Part shown: positions 1 through 6,326 of the stretch, piece by piece | How the letters are laid out: every line of letters begins with the position of its first letter | Position numbering within the stretch: the first letter of the stretch is position 1 | Assembly: GCA_029979375.1 (NCBI GenBank) | Contig: JAPOHQ010000015.1 | Coordinates: 1-17,962 of the forward strand | Direction of reading: 5' to 3' | Length of the DNA: 17,962 bases | Source: Microbacteriaceae bacterium | GTDB lineage: Bacteria > Actinomycetota > Actinomycetes > Actinomycetales > Microbacteriaceae | Notes under the pieces: generated by a model | The model's input: the letters and a program-made list of their open reading frames with translations, nothing else | Database searches by the model: none | What the model was told of the DNA's origin: nothing | Made by a program: the position numbers and the translations under genes

Positions 1-1448
1 AGGTCCTTGTCGGCCAGGCTGCGCAGGTAGCGCAGCATCTGGGTCTCGCTGTGGTGGGTGTTGAAGACCGGGTGCTGTAGGTATGTGCTCTCGCGATGGT
101 TTCTTAGCCTGTCCTCGCCATCCTCTGGTCTTGGTGCCCTGGCTCCAAATGCGCTTGCCAGCTCGGAGAGGTGTTGCCAGGTTGTGCTCTCATCGACCGA
201 GATGCCGATCGTCTGATCGTCGACCACCAGGAAGGTGAGGTCCTTGGCCCTGGCTGCCTCGAAGTATTTCTTGGCGTCGATGCCGGTGAGCCTGATGGTG
301 TCAAAGAAGCTCTCGTGCACAAGGGTGAATCCCACCTCGCTCAGGACCTTTGCGAGTGCGCTGGCTTTGTTGTGGATTTCCTTCGCGATGGCCTTTAGGT
401 CTTCCGGTCCGTGATAGACCGCATACATCCCTGCCATGACAGCCAAGAGGACCTGTGCGGTGCAGATATTTGAAGTGGCTCGCTCGCGACGGATGTGCTG
501 CTCTCGGGTCTGCAGGGTGAGGCGATACGCAGGGTTTCCCTCGGCATCGACCGAGACCCCCACCAGCCTTCCTGGCATCGTGCGCTCCAGCTTGTCCCTT
601 ACCGCCAGGTAGCCAGCGTGAGGTCCACCGAAGCCCATTGGGACGCCGAAGCGCTGGGTGGTGCCACACACTATGTCCGCACCCTTCTCTCCCGGAGGGG
701 TTATCAGGGTGAGGGCCATCAGGTCGGCGGCTGCGATTGCCAGGCCACCAAACTCGTGGACCTTGGCAAACAGGTTGTCGAAGTCAATGATTCGGCCCGA
801 GGCTCCCGGGTACTGAACTACCGCTCCGAAGCACTCCTCATCGAGCTGTTCGGGCTTTGCCGCATCGAAGTACTTGATCACGATGCCCATGGGCTCGGCT
901 CGGTGCTCGAGCAGCTGCTTGCTCTGGGGGAAGAGGTCGCTGTCGGCAAAGAAGACATCGCTCTTGGAATCAGCACTTCGCCTGGCCACCAGCATGGCCT
1001 CGACCACGGCCGTTGATTCATCGAGCATCGAGGCGTTGGCAGTCTTCATGCCAGTCAGATCTGTCACGACCGTCTGGAAATTAATCAGCGCCTCAAGCCT
1101 GCCCTGGCTAATCTCTGGCTGATATGGGGTGTAGGCGGTATACCAGCTGGGGTTCTCCAGCACGTTGCGCTTGATAACTCCGGGGGTCCTGGTGCCGTAG
1201 TAGCCGAGCCCGATAAAGCTCTGGGTGATGCGGTTCTTTGAGGCAATCTCCCTGAGGCGCTCGAGGGCATCCTCTTCGCTTATTGGATCGGGGAGCTTGT
1301 CATCCCCTTCAAACCTGATGGCCTCCGGAAGGGTCTTTTCCATCAGTTCTTCCAGGTCCTTTAGGCCAAGGTAGCCGAGCATTTCCTTTTGCTCATGCTC
1401 GTCCGGGCCGATGTGGCGGAAACGAAACTGGTGGTGCTCAGCTAGCAA
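1..1448 (-). CDS. gcvP: Glycine dehydrogenase (decarboxylating), P-protein, N-terminal half
   Basis: The PLP-dependent P-protein of the glycine cleavage system decarboxylates glycine and passes the aminomethyl group to lipoyl-GcvH in the cytosol. The reading frame is open for 482 codons and leaves the window at the left edge; the family is about 950 residues, so the PLP-lysine half is missing. Family motifs: FRFRHIGPDE (8-17), FIGLGYYGTRTPGVI (78-92), NPSWYTAYTPYQPEISQGR (99-117), QRFGVPMGFGGPHAGYLAV (265-283) and REQHIRRERATSNICTAQ (315-332). The start must be TTG: the gcvH stop TAA is the codon immediately upstream in the same frame, and the next start codon (ATG, codon 23) lies after the conserved RHIGP motif. 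A GGAGAG Shine-Dalgarno overlaps the end of gcvH. Last gene visible of the purD-purC-gcvT-gcvH-gcvP cluster. Truncation is by the window edge only. Confidence 0.96.
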   Translation of the reverse strand, partial: MLAEHHQFRFRHIGPDEHEQKEMLGYLGLKDLEELMEKTLPEAIRFEGDDKLPDPISEEDALERLREIASKNRITQSFIGLGYYGTRTPGVIKRNVLENPSWYTAYTPYQPEISQGRLEALINFQTVVTDLTGMKTANASMLDESTAVVEAMLVARRSADSKSDVFFADSDLFPQSKQLLEHRAEPMGIVIKYFDAAKPEQLDEECFGAVVQYPGASGRIIDFDNLFAKVHEFGGLAIAAADLMALTLITPPGEKGADIVCGTTQRFGVPMGFGGPHAGYLAVRDKLERTMPGRLVGVSVDAEGNPAYRLTLQTREQHIRRERATSNICTAQVLLAVMAGMYAVYHGPEDLKAIAKEIHNKASALAKVLSEVGFTLVHESFFDTIRLTGIDAKKYFEAARAKDLTFLVVDDQTIGISVDESTTWQHLSELASAFGARAPRPEDGEDRLRNHRESTYLQHPVFNTHHSETQMLRYLRSLADKD

Positions 1449-1820
1449 TTACTCTCCAACGAATGCGTCATATTCACTGCTCGAAAGAAGATCGGGCAAT
1501 TCGGTATAACGGATTTTAACCAGCCAACCTTCCCCAAAGGGGTCTTGGTTGATGGTGTCGGGAGAAGACTCCAGCGCGCTGTTCACCTCAACCACCTCAC
1601 CATCCATTGGGGCGTAGATCTCACCGACGCTCTTGGTCGATTCGATCTCACCGCAGATCTTCATGTGAGTGGTGGTTGAGCCGAGTTTCGGAAGGTCTAC
1701 ATAGACAATCTCGCCGAGCGCATCTGCCGCATACTTGGTGATGCCGATGGTTGCAACGTCACCCTCGACGCTGACCCACTCGTGCTCCTTGGTGTATTTC
1801 AGGTGATCTGGATTAGCCAT
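1449..1820 (-). CDS. gcvH: Glycine cleavage system H protein
   Basis: Small lipoyl carrier that shuttles the aminomethyl intermediate from GcvP to GcvT and is then reoxidised by the L-protein. It has 123 residues, normal for the family. Visible hallmarks are the N-terminal KYTKEHEWV (8-16), GITKYAADALGEIVYVDLP (26-44) and the lipoylation site GEIESTKSVGE with Lys63, followed by the typical PFGEGWLVKI (94-103). ATG start; its A is shared with the gcvT stop codon (TAATG, one-base overlap), so translation is probably coupled to gcvT. The TAA stop is followed with no gap by the TTG of gcvP in the same frame. No odd residues seen; the assignment is secure. The lipoyl synthase/ligase genes that would modify it are not in the window. 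Confidence 0.98.
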   Translation of the reverse strand: MANPDHLKYTKEHEWVSVEGDVATIGITKYAADALGEIVYVDLPKLGSTTTHMKICGEIESTKSVGEIYAPMDGEVVEVNSALESSPDTINQDPFGEGWLVKIRYTELPDLLSSSEYDAFVGE

Positions 1821-2896
1821 TATTTCCCTCGCTTATAAAAAGGAAGCCTAGTTACTTTGTAACCGACTCTCTGACCTCGAACATCCGCCTCAAGCTCTGT
1901 CCCCTCGGCGTAGCTGCCCGCAAGCAAAGCCATTGCAATCGGGTAGCCCAAAGTTGGTGAGAGCACTCCGGAGGTCACCTTTCCGATGGGGTTCTGACCG
2001 CCCGGTTCGAAGATCTCATAGTCGGCTCTTGCCGCCCGGCGGCCCTCGCCGATGAGCCCGTGAAGCTGAGGTGGCTCATCCTGGCGCCGCGCCAGTGCGT
2101 CCTTGCCAACGAAGCTCTCCTTGTCAAAGCGCACCACCTTGCCTAGCCCCGCATTCATCGGGGTGAGAGTTGAGTTGAGCTCGTGATCGTAGAGCGGCAT
2201 TCCGGCCTCAAGGCGCAGGGTGTCCCTGGAGGCCAGGCCGCATGGATTGAGAGCATCGCCGCCAAACTCTAGGAGCTTCGCCCAGAGCTCGGCTGCCGAT
2301 CGGTTATCCACCAGGAGCTCGAAGCCATCTTCGCCGGTGTAACCGGTCCTGCAGAAAGAAACTGGAATGTCCGCCAGTTCACCCTCGGCTATCGAGTAGT
2401 AGCGCAGTGGAGCAAGATCGATGCTGGCCTGAGACTGCAAGATAGCGGTGGCATTTGGTCCCTGAATTGCTATCAACGAAAGCTCTGCCGAGCAGTCGTT
2501 GATGACGACATCAAAGTTAGATGAGTAGGAGGCAAGCGCAGCTCCAACGGCAGCGCGATTGGCCGCGTTAGAGATGATCAAAAAGTCGCTGGATCTGCGA
2601 TAAACAATCAGGTCGTCAATCGCCCCGCCGTCCTGGGCGCAAATCAGAGAGTATTTTGCCCTTCCCTCGGCTAGCTCGGAGATTTTGGAGACCAGGGCGT
2701 AATCGAGGAAGCTCGCTGCATCGCCAGAGACCGCGAACTCTGCCATGTGGCTGATGTCGAACAGTCCCGCCGAGTTTCTTACCGCGTGGTGCTCGTCGAG
2801 ATCGGAGCCGTAGCGAACCGGCATCTCCCAGCCACCGAAGTCGGTGAAACTGGCACCAAGTTTCTGGTGTTCTTCATAGAGCGGGGTCCTAAGCAC
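1820..2896 (-). CDS. gcvT: Glycine cleavage system T protein (aminomethyltransferase)
   Basis: Tetrahydrofolate-dependent aminomethyltransferase: releases ammonia from aminomethyl-lipoyl-GcvH and forms 5,10-methylene-THF. The protein has 358 residues, typical length. N-terminal TPLYEEHQKLGASFTDFGGW (4-23), VRNSAGLFDISHM (39-51), the IDDLIVYR segment with the conserved Asp94/Asp95 pair, FCRTGYTGEDGFEL and the C-terminal domain IGKVTSGVLSPTLGYPIAMA all match GcvT rather than the related sarcosine oxidase or YgfZ proteins. The start is GTG: an in-frame TAG stands four codons upstream, and the GTG places TPLY at the usual distance from the N-terminus. It follows purC by 20 nt with only a weak ribosome-binding site. 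No glycine riboswitch precedes it, so regulation presumably comes from further upstream in the operon. Confidence 0.97.
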   Translation of the reverse strand: MLRTPLYEEHQKLGASFTDFGGWEMPVRYGSDLDEHHAVRNSAGLFDISHMAEFAVSGDAASFLDYALVSKISELAEGRAKYSLICAQDGGAIDDLIVYRRSSDFLIISNAANRAAVGAALASYSSNFDVVINDCSAELSLIAIQGPNATAILQSQASIDLAPLRYYSIAEGELADIPVSFCRTGYTGEDGFELLVDNRSAAELWAKLLEFGGDALNPCGLASRDTLRLEAGMPLYDHELNSTLTPMNAGLGKVVRFDKESFVGKDALARRQDEPPQLHGLIGEGRRAARADYEIFEPGGQNPIGKVTSGVLSPTLGYPIAMALLAGSYAEGTELEADVRGQRVGYKVTRLPFYKRGK

Positions 2897-2916
2897 CCAA
2901 CCACTCTACGCCGAAA

Positions 2917-3765
2917 TCAAAGGCCTGTTAGCCGCCTGGCAAGCTCGGCGTAACGCTCTTGGCTCAGCGCCACAACCTCGGGTGGCAATGTTGGAGGATT
3001 GCCGCTCTGATCCCAGTTTTCGCTCAGCCAGTTGCGAATCATCTGCTTGTCAAAGCTCTGATCCCTAACTCCCTGCTCCCACTGCTCCCGATCCCAATAG
3101 CGCGAACTGTCGGGAGTAAGCACCTCGTCGCCCAGGGTGAGAATGTTGGTCCTCGGGTCGTTGCCGAATTCAAACTTTGTGTCGGCAAGAATCAAACCGG
3201 CTCGCTCGGCGAGCATCGAGGCTTCGATGAAGATCGCGAGTGAATTGTCTCTAAGTCGCTCTGCGATCTCGGGACCCACGAGCTCGACAACCCTTTCGTA
3301 GCTGATGTTTTCGTCCTTCTCACCCTGCGGGGCCTTGAATGCTGGTGTGAAGATGGGGTTTGGCAGGCGATCGCCGAAGCTCAGCCCCTCGGGCAGCTCG
3401 ATGCCACAAACGGAACCTGTTTGTTGATATTCCTTCCACCCCGAGCCTGAGAGGTAGCCCCTGACCACACACTCGATCGGATACATATCGAGCTTCTTGG
3501 CAACCACTGCCCGCTCGCTAACCTCTGTGGGAGGCTCTAGTTCCGAGCTGCGGTGATTTGGAAAATCGAGCCTGTCAAACCACCAATTGGTCATCTTGGT
3601 TAGGTTTTCACCCTTGCCCGGGATCTCGGGCTCGAGGACGTGGTCAAAGGCGCTGACCGTGTCGGTCGCAACTATCAGGACCAGGTGAGAGTGGGCGGGG
3701 TCATTCGGTTCATAGAGCTCGCGAACCTTTCCCGAGTAGCTGTGGGTGAATCCTGCAAGTTCCAA
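2917..3765 (-). CDS. purC: Phosphoribosylaminoimidazole-succinocarboxamide synthase (SAICAR synthase)
   Basis: ATP-dependent ligase joining CAIR and aspartate to form SAICAR in de novo purine synthesis. It has 282 residues, the longer form found in actinobacteria and yeast rather than the ~237-residue E. coli form. Visible motifs: nucleotide-binding YSGKVRELYE (10-19), TDTVSAFDHVL (35-45), VVRGYLSGSGWKEY (100-113), LADTKFEFG (193-201) and TPDSSRYWD (217-225). Start is TTG: the purD stop TAA abuts it in the same frame, and there is no ATG, GTG or TTG between it and the conserved SGKVREL, so no other start is possible. A GAGG sequence lies 9 nt upstream inside purD. It sits between purD and gcvT and is almost certainly co-transcribed with both. 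Confidence 0.97.
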   Translation of the reverse strand: MELAGFTHSYSGKVRELYEPNDPAHSHLVLIVATDTVSAFDHVLEPEIPGKGENLTKMTNWWFDRLDFPNHRSSELEPPTEVSERAVVAKKLDMYPIECVVRGYLSGSGWKEYQQTGSVCGIELPEGLSFGDRLPNPIFTPAFKAPQGEKDENISYERVVELVGPEIAERLRDNSLAIFIEASMLAERAGLILADTKFEFGNDPRTNILTLGDEVLTPDSSRYWDREQWEQGVRDQSFDKQMIRNWLSENWDQSGNPPTLPPEVVALSQERYAELARRLTGL

Positions 3766-4986
3766 TTAGCTGACCCTCGCCGCAATATCGCTTCGGTAGT
3801 GGCCACCCTCGAGGCTGATCCTGCTAAGGCCCTCATAGGCCAGGGTTCTGGCCTCCTGGAAGCTGTCACCACAGCCGACCACAGAAAGCACTCTGCCAAT
3901 CGGGCTGGCCTTGCAGACCTCGACGTCATCCATGGCCTCGGCTGACTCGATGCCACCGACCTCCCTCACCGGGGCGGCTGAGGTTGGGTAACCCTCCGAT
4001 GCCAACACCACGGTCACCGCCTTCCTCTTTGAGAACTCGGCCGAGGGACCAACATCCAGCTTGCCGGTTGCAGCTCGGAGCAGCAGGTCTGCCAGGTTGG
4101 AGCTAAGGCGCCTCAGGACAACCTGGGTCTCAGGGTCGCCAAACCGGGCATTGAACTCGATGACCTTCACCCCTCGCTCGGTCACAATCAGTCCGCAGTA
4201 GAGGAGGCCGACAAACTCGGTTCCGCGCCTTGCCAGCTCCCTGATCACGGGCTCCGCAATGCGTTCCGTGACCTCTTCGACGAAGCCATCTGGCAACCAT
4301 GGGATTGGGGAGTAGGCCCCCATGCCTCCGGTGTTCGGCCCCTGATCACCATCGAAGGCCCGCTTGTAATCCTGGGCTGGACTCAGCGGCATCACGCTCT
4401 TTCCATCGGAGAGGAAGAACAGGCTTACCTCTTGGCCATCCAGGAACTCTTCGACCAAGACCCCGCCGGAGATGTAGTTGCCTGCGTGCTCGAGTGCTGC
4501 CTGCTTGTCGGACGTAACTATGACCCCCTTGCCGGCAGCAAGGCCGTCGGCCTTGACGACATAGGGCGCACCAAATTGATCGAGGGCATGCTCTACCTCT
4601 TCGATTGTGGTGCACTGGTGGGCCATGCCGGTCGGCACCTCAGCCGCCGCCATGATCTCCTTGGCAAAGTTTTTTGAACCCTCTAGCTGGGCCGCCTCTT
4701 GGCTTGGCCCGAAGACAGCTACGCCCTGTTCCCTGAGGGCATCGGCAACACCGGCAACCAATGGCGCCTCCGGTCCGATAACTGCAAGGTTCACGCGCTC
4801 CTCGAGCGCTACCTTAACTACCTCAAGCCGGTCGGTGGCGTCGATACCGGAACGCACCTCGACCTCTTTGGCAATCCATTCGTTACCGGGTGAGCAAACG
4901 ATGTTCTCACTTGGGGTGCCGGTGCGGATAAGTGCTTTGACGATCGCGTGCTCACGAGCGCCAGAGCCAAGAACGAGGATTCTCAC
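3766..4986 (-). CDS. purD: Phosphoribosylamine-glycine ligase (GAR synthetase)
   Basis: ATP-grasp enzyme that couples phosphoribosylamine to glycine. The protein has 406 residues. The N domain starts MRILVLGSGAREHAI (1-15), with GPEAPLVAG (71-79); the ATP-grasp domain carries VVKADGLAAGKGVIV (143-157), GPNTGGMGAYSP (216-227) and EFNARFGDPETQ (277-288); the C domain ends in GHYRSDIAAR. I chose GTG at 4986 because it puts ILVLGSGAREH at the usual N-terminus; an ATG 60 nt upstream would add 20 unrelated residues and overlap the divergent gene. A TAKACT-like -10 (TAAACT) ends 7 nt before the GTG, so the mRNA may be nearly leaderless. Oddity: the C-domain segment that usually reads like V-V-hydrophobic-H-A-G-T is replaced by a shorter VEVCKASPIGRVL stretch, making this protein somewhat shorter than usual. 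First gene of the pur-gcv cluster. Confidence 0.96.
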   Translation of the reverse strand: MRILVLGSGAREHAIVKALIRTGTPSENIVCSPGNEWIAKEVEVRSGIDATDRLEVVKVALEERVNLAVIGPEAPLVAGVADALREQGVAVFGPSQEAAQLEGSKNFAKEIMAAAEVPTGMAHQCTTIEEVEHALDQFGAPYVVKADGLAAGKGVIVTSDKQAALEHAGNYISGGVLVEEFLDGQEVSLFFLSDGKSVMPLSPAQDYKRAFDGDQGPNTGGMGAYSPIPWLPDGFVEEVTERIAEPVIRELARRGTEFVGLLYCGLIVTERGVKVIEFNARFGDPETQVVLRRLSSNLADLLLRAATGKLDVGPSAEFSKRKAVTVVLASEGYPTSAAPVREVGGIESAEAMDDVEVCKASPIGRVLSVVGCGDSFQEARTLAYEGLSRISLEGGHYRSDIAARVS

Positions 4987-4993
4987 CCTCGGG

Positions 4994-5023
4994 AGTTTAC
5001 TCGGCCTAACCCGAGGCAATAAT
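4994..5023. promoter_or_regulatory. Superimposed divergent promoters for purD (-) and the SCP-2-like gene (+)
   Basis: Plus strand: TTTACT (4996-5001), 16-nt spacer, AATAAT (5018-5023), then 6 nt to the GTG at 5030. Minus strand: TTATTG (5022-5017), 17-nt spacer, TAAACT (4999-4994), then 7 nt to the purD GTG at 4986. Each -10 lies on the other promoter's -35. The hexamers match the sigma-70-type consensus only partly (AATAAT 5/6), and no experimental data are available; the spacing is what makes the call. Confidence 0.45.
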
Positions 5024-5029
5024 TGGGTT

Positions 5030-5362
5030 GTGGCAAGAAGACGCATTACTCACGAGCAGGGCCGAGAGGCTCTTGGCAACCTAGAGCAAGAGTTGGCAAC
5101 GGCTGTTAGGTATCTATTGCAGGAACTTGAGATTGCCAACCCGGGTAAAAGCCTTGAAATAAGGGTCCCACCATTTGGAGCTGTCCAATGCCTAGAGGGC
5201 CAAGTCCACCGCCGCGGCACACCACCTAGCGTGCTGGAGCTGGAACCAATTGAGTTTGTTGAGCTCTGTTTAGGAGAGCGCAGCTTCGACGAGATTGCCC
5301 AAAAGGCCTCGGGGGTAATGGCCAATCAGGCCGAGGGGCTTTTCCCGCTAAGCGGCAACTAG
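5030..5362 (+). CDS. SCP-2-like (sterol carrier family) small protein
   Basis: A 110-residue soluble protein of the actinobacterial 'sterol carrier family' type, recognised from VARRRI at the start, LATAVRYLLQELE (22-34), the family signature RVPPFGAVQCLEG (45-57) and RGTPPSVLELEP (62-73). The biochemical role of this family is not established; lipid or small-ligand binding is inferred from the SCP-2-type fold. Such genes often neighbour purD/purF in actinobacteria (from memory). The frame stays open upstream, antisense to purD, but homology begins at the GTG at 5030. There is no proper Shine-Dalgarno (nearest GAGG is 13 nt away) and an AATAAT box ends 6 nt before the GTG, suggesting a leaderless mRNA. 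Its last 15 nt overlap the 3' end of the convergent heme oxygenase gene. Confidence 0.8.
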   Translation: MARRRITHEQGREALGNLEQELATAVRYLLQELEIANPGKSLEIRVPPFGAVQCLEGQVHRRGTPPSVLELEPIEFVELCLGERSFDEIAQKASGVMANQAEGLFPLSGN

Positions 5363-5971
5363 CTCCTGGTCACCTAGCTCAACGAACAGTTGCTGGTTGA
5401 GCCTGAAGGCAAACTTCACTTCGGAGACCAGAACCAGTAGTTCATCGTCGGTGACATCCAGGTTGTCCAGAGCCTCGCGGTATGCCTCCTTGAAAGGCAC
5501 AACAGCCGGGATCTGGGCAAAGTGATAGAAGCTTGTCTGCTCCTCGGTTAGGCCGTAGTGGCGGCGAACCAGGGCGCCGATTGCCTGTCCGCCGGAAAGG
5601 TCACCGAGGTAGCGGGTGTAGTGGTGAGCCACAAGCCTGACGTCTTCGATGCCGCCGAGCTCCTCGAGCCTTGCAACATAGGAGGCGGTCGCAGGAAGCA
5701 TTGGGGTCTGAGCCCAGTCCGCTACACCAAGCAGCTCGAGATCCGCAACGATCGAGTCGAATCGCTTCAGCTCTGGTGCAAAGGGCAGGCTCGCCTCGCT
5801 TGGAAGATTGCGCTCCAGGGCCTGGTAGACATAGGCCAGCTGGTTTAGGTAGCGGGTGTAGTCAGCTGCGCTGAGCTCTCCACCCATGAGGTGCTTGATG
5901 AAGTGCGCACTTTCGGCGCTCTTGTGATCTGACATTGAGGATTCACGCATCAAAGCTGAAATTGTGGTCAT
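5348..5971 (-). CDS. Biliverdin-producing heme oxygenase (HmuO/HO-1 family)
   Basis: Cleaves heme to biliverdin, CO and free iron, normally for iron acquisition from heme. It has 207 residues, close to HmuO (about 215). The N-terminal helix ISALMRESSMSDHKSAE places the proximal heme ligand at His16; GELSAADYTRYLNQLAYVYQ (31-50) and the distal helix AHHYTRYLGDLSGGQAIGAL (115-134) follow, with Asp124 and the flexible glycines 123/127/128 of the LGDLSGGQ motif intact, so it should be active. The ATG at 5971 is kept over Met8 and Met13 because residues 3-10 match the family's first helix; GAGGG lies 4 nt upstream. No heme-uptake or electron-donor gene is adjacent. An iron-box-like operator overlaps its promoter, so iron repression is expected. 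It converges on the SCP-2-like gene with a 15-nt overlap. Confidence 0.95.
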   Translation of the reverse strand: MTTISALMRESSMSDHKSAESAHFIKHLMGGELSAADYTRYLNQLAYVYQALERNLPSEASLPFAPELKRFDSIVADLELLGVADWAQTPMLPATASYVARLEELGGIEDVRLVAHHYTRYLGDLSGGQAIGALVRRHYGLTEEQTSFYHFAQIPAVVPFKEAYREALDNLDVTDDELLVLVSEVKFAFRLNQQLFVELGDQELVAA

Positions 5972-5983
5972 TATCCCTCTTAC

Positions 5984-6002
5984 TTAGGTCTACCTAACCC
6001 CT
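5984..6002. promoter_or_regulatory. DtxR/IdeR-like iron box upstream of heme oxygenase
   Basis: The 19-mer starting TTAGGTCTACCTAACC matches 13 of 19 positions of the DtxR consensus (TWAGGTWAGSCTWACCTWA), with both arms TTAGG and CTAACC intact. A second register shifted to the left also gives 13 of 19. The core TTAGGT-CT-ACCTAA is a perfect palindrome apart from the two central bases. It sits between the predicted -10 and the start codon of the heme oxygenase gene, where a metal-bound repressor would block transcription. DtxR control of heme oxygenase is known in Corynebacterium. Confidence 0.7.
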
Positions 6003-6004
6003 TC

Positions 6005-6033
6005 AGAGTAGTCGGCGAGCACCGTTTTAGCAA
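6005..6033 (-). promoter_or_regulatory. Predicted heme oxygenase promoter
   Basis: On the minus strand TTGCTA (6033-6028), 17-nt spacer, TACTCT (6010-6005). The expected start of transcription is near 5998, inside the iron box, giving a leader of about 27 nt with GAGGG before the ATG. Consensus match is moderate; position relative to the operator supports it. Confidence 0.5.
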
Positions 6034-6056
6034 GGTCGGGATTCTGCTGAAATAAT
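6027..6056 (+). promoter_or_regulatory. Predicted promoter of the purF operon
   Basis: TTAGCA (6027-6032), 18-nt spacer, AATAAT (6051-6056), then exactly 6 nt to the GTG at 6063. The same AATAAT-N6-GTG arrangement occurs before the SCP-2-like gene. The -35 lies on the -35 of the divergent heme oxygenase promoter. No Shine-Dalgarno precedes the GTG, so a leaderless transcript is likely. Confidence 0.45.
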
Positions 6057-6062
6057 GGGCGC

Positions 6063-6326
6063 GTGGGCAAAGAGGAAATCGAGATCAGGCGAGCACCAAA
6101 GGTGCTGCCCTGGATGATTACTGGAGGCCTGCTCGGCGCCCTGGTGGCGGTGGTCCTCTACCTGCTCTCCCCAGGTGGTGCTGAGGTTCCAGAAAACTTC
6201 TTGGGTCTGATGGTCATCGCACTTGCCTCCCTGGGCCTTGGCCTTGGGGTTGGCTTTGCAATCATCTTTGATCTTGTCTCCTCGCGGCGCGCAAAGCGAG
6301 CCGTAGCCAATAGGGTTATTCAGTGA
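6063..6326 (+). CDS. Small two-helix membrane protein upstream of purF
   Basis: An 87-residue protein of unknown function. It has a short charged N-terminus (MGKEEIEIRRAPK), a first hydrophobic segment at about residues 15-35, a short PGGAEVPEN loop, a second hydrophobic segment at about 47-70, and a basic C-terminal tail (SSRRAKRAVANR). This predicts a helical hairpin with both ends in the cytoplasm. I know of no assigned function and propose none. The GTG at 6063 is the start; the ATG 8 nt upstream is in another frame. It is the first gene of the purF-purM transcript and its TGA overlaps the purF GTG (GTGA), so purF translation is probably coupled to it. It is well-composed coding sequence, not a chance ORF: it fills the gap between promoter and purF. 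Confidence 0.75.
   Translation: MGKEEIEIRRAPKVLPWMITGGLLGALVAVVLYLLSPGGAEVPENFLGLMVIALASLGLGLGVGFAIIFDLVSSRRAKRAVANRVIQ

Noticed and set aside
495..1016. 173-codon plus-strand open frame
   Set aside because: Antisense to the continuous gcvP frame, which carries clear family motifs throughout.
2897..2916. Glycine riboswitch before gcvT
   Set aside because: Only 20 nt lie between purC and gcvT, far too short, and no aptamer features are present.
4607..5029. Possible 141-codon N-terminal extension of the SCP-2-like gene
   Set aside because: It runs antisense to purD, and the family similarity begins at the GTG at 5030.
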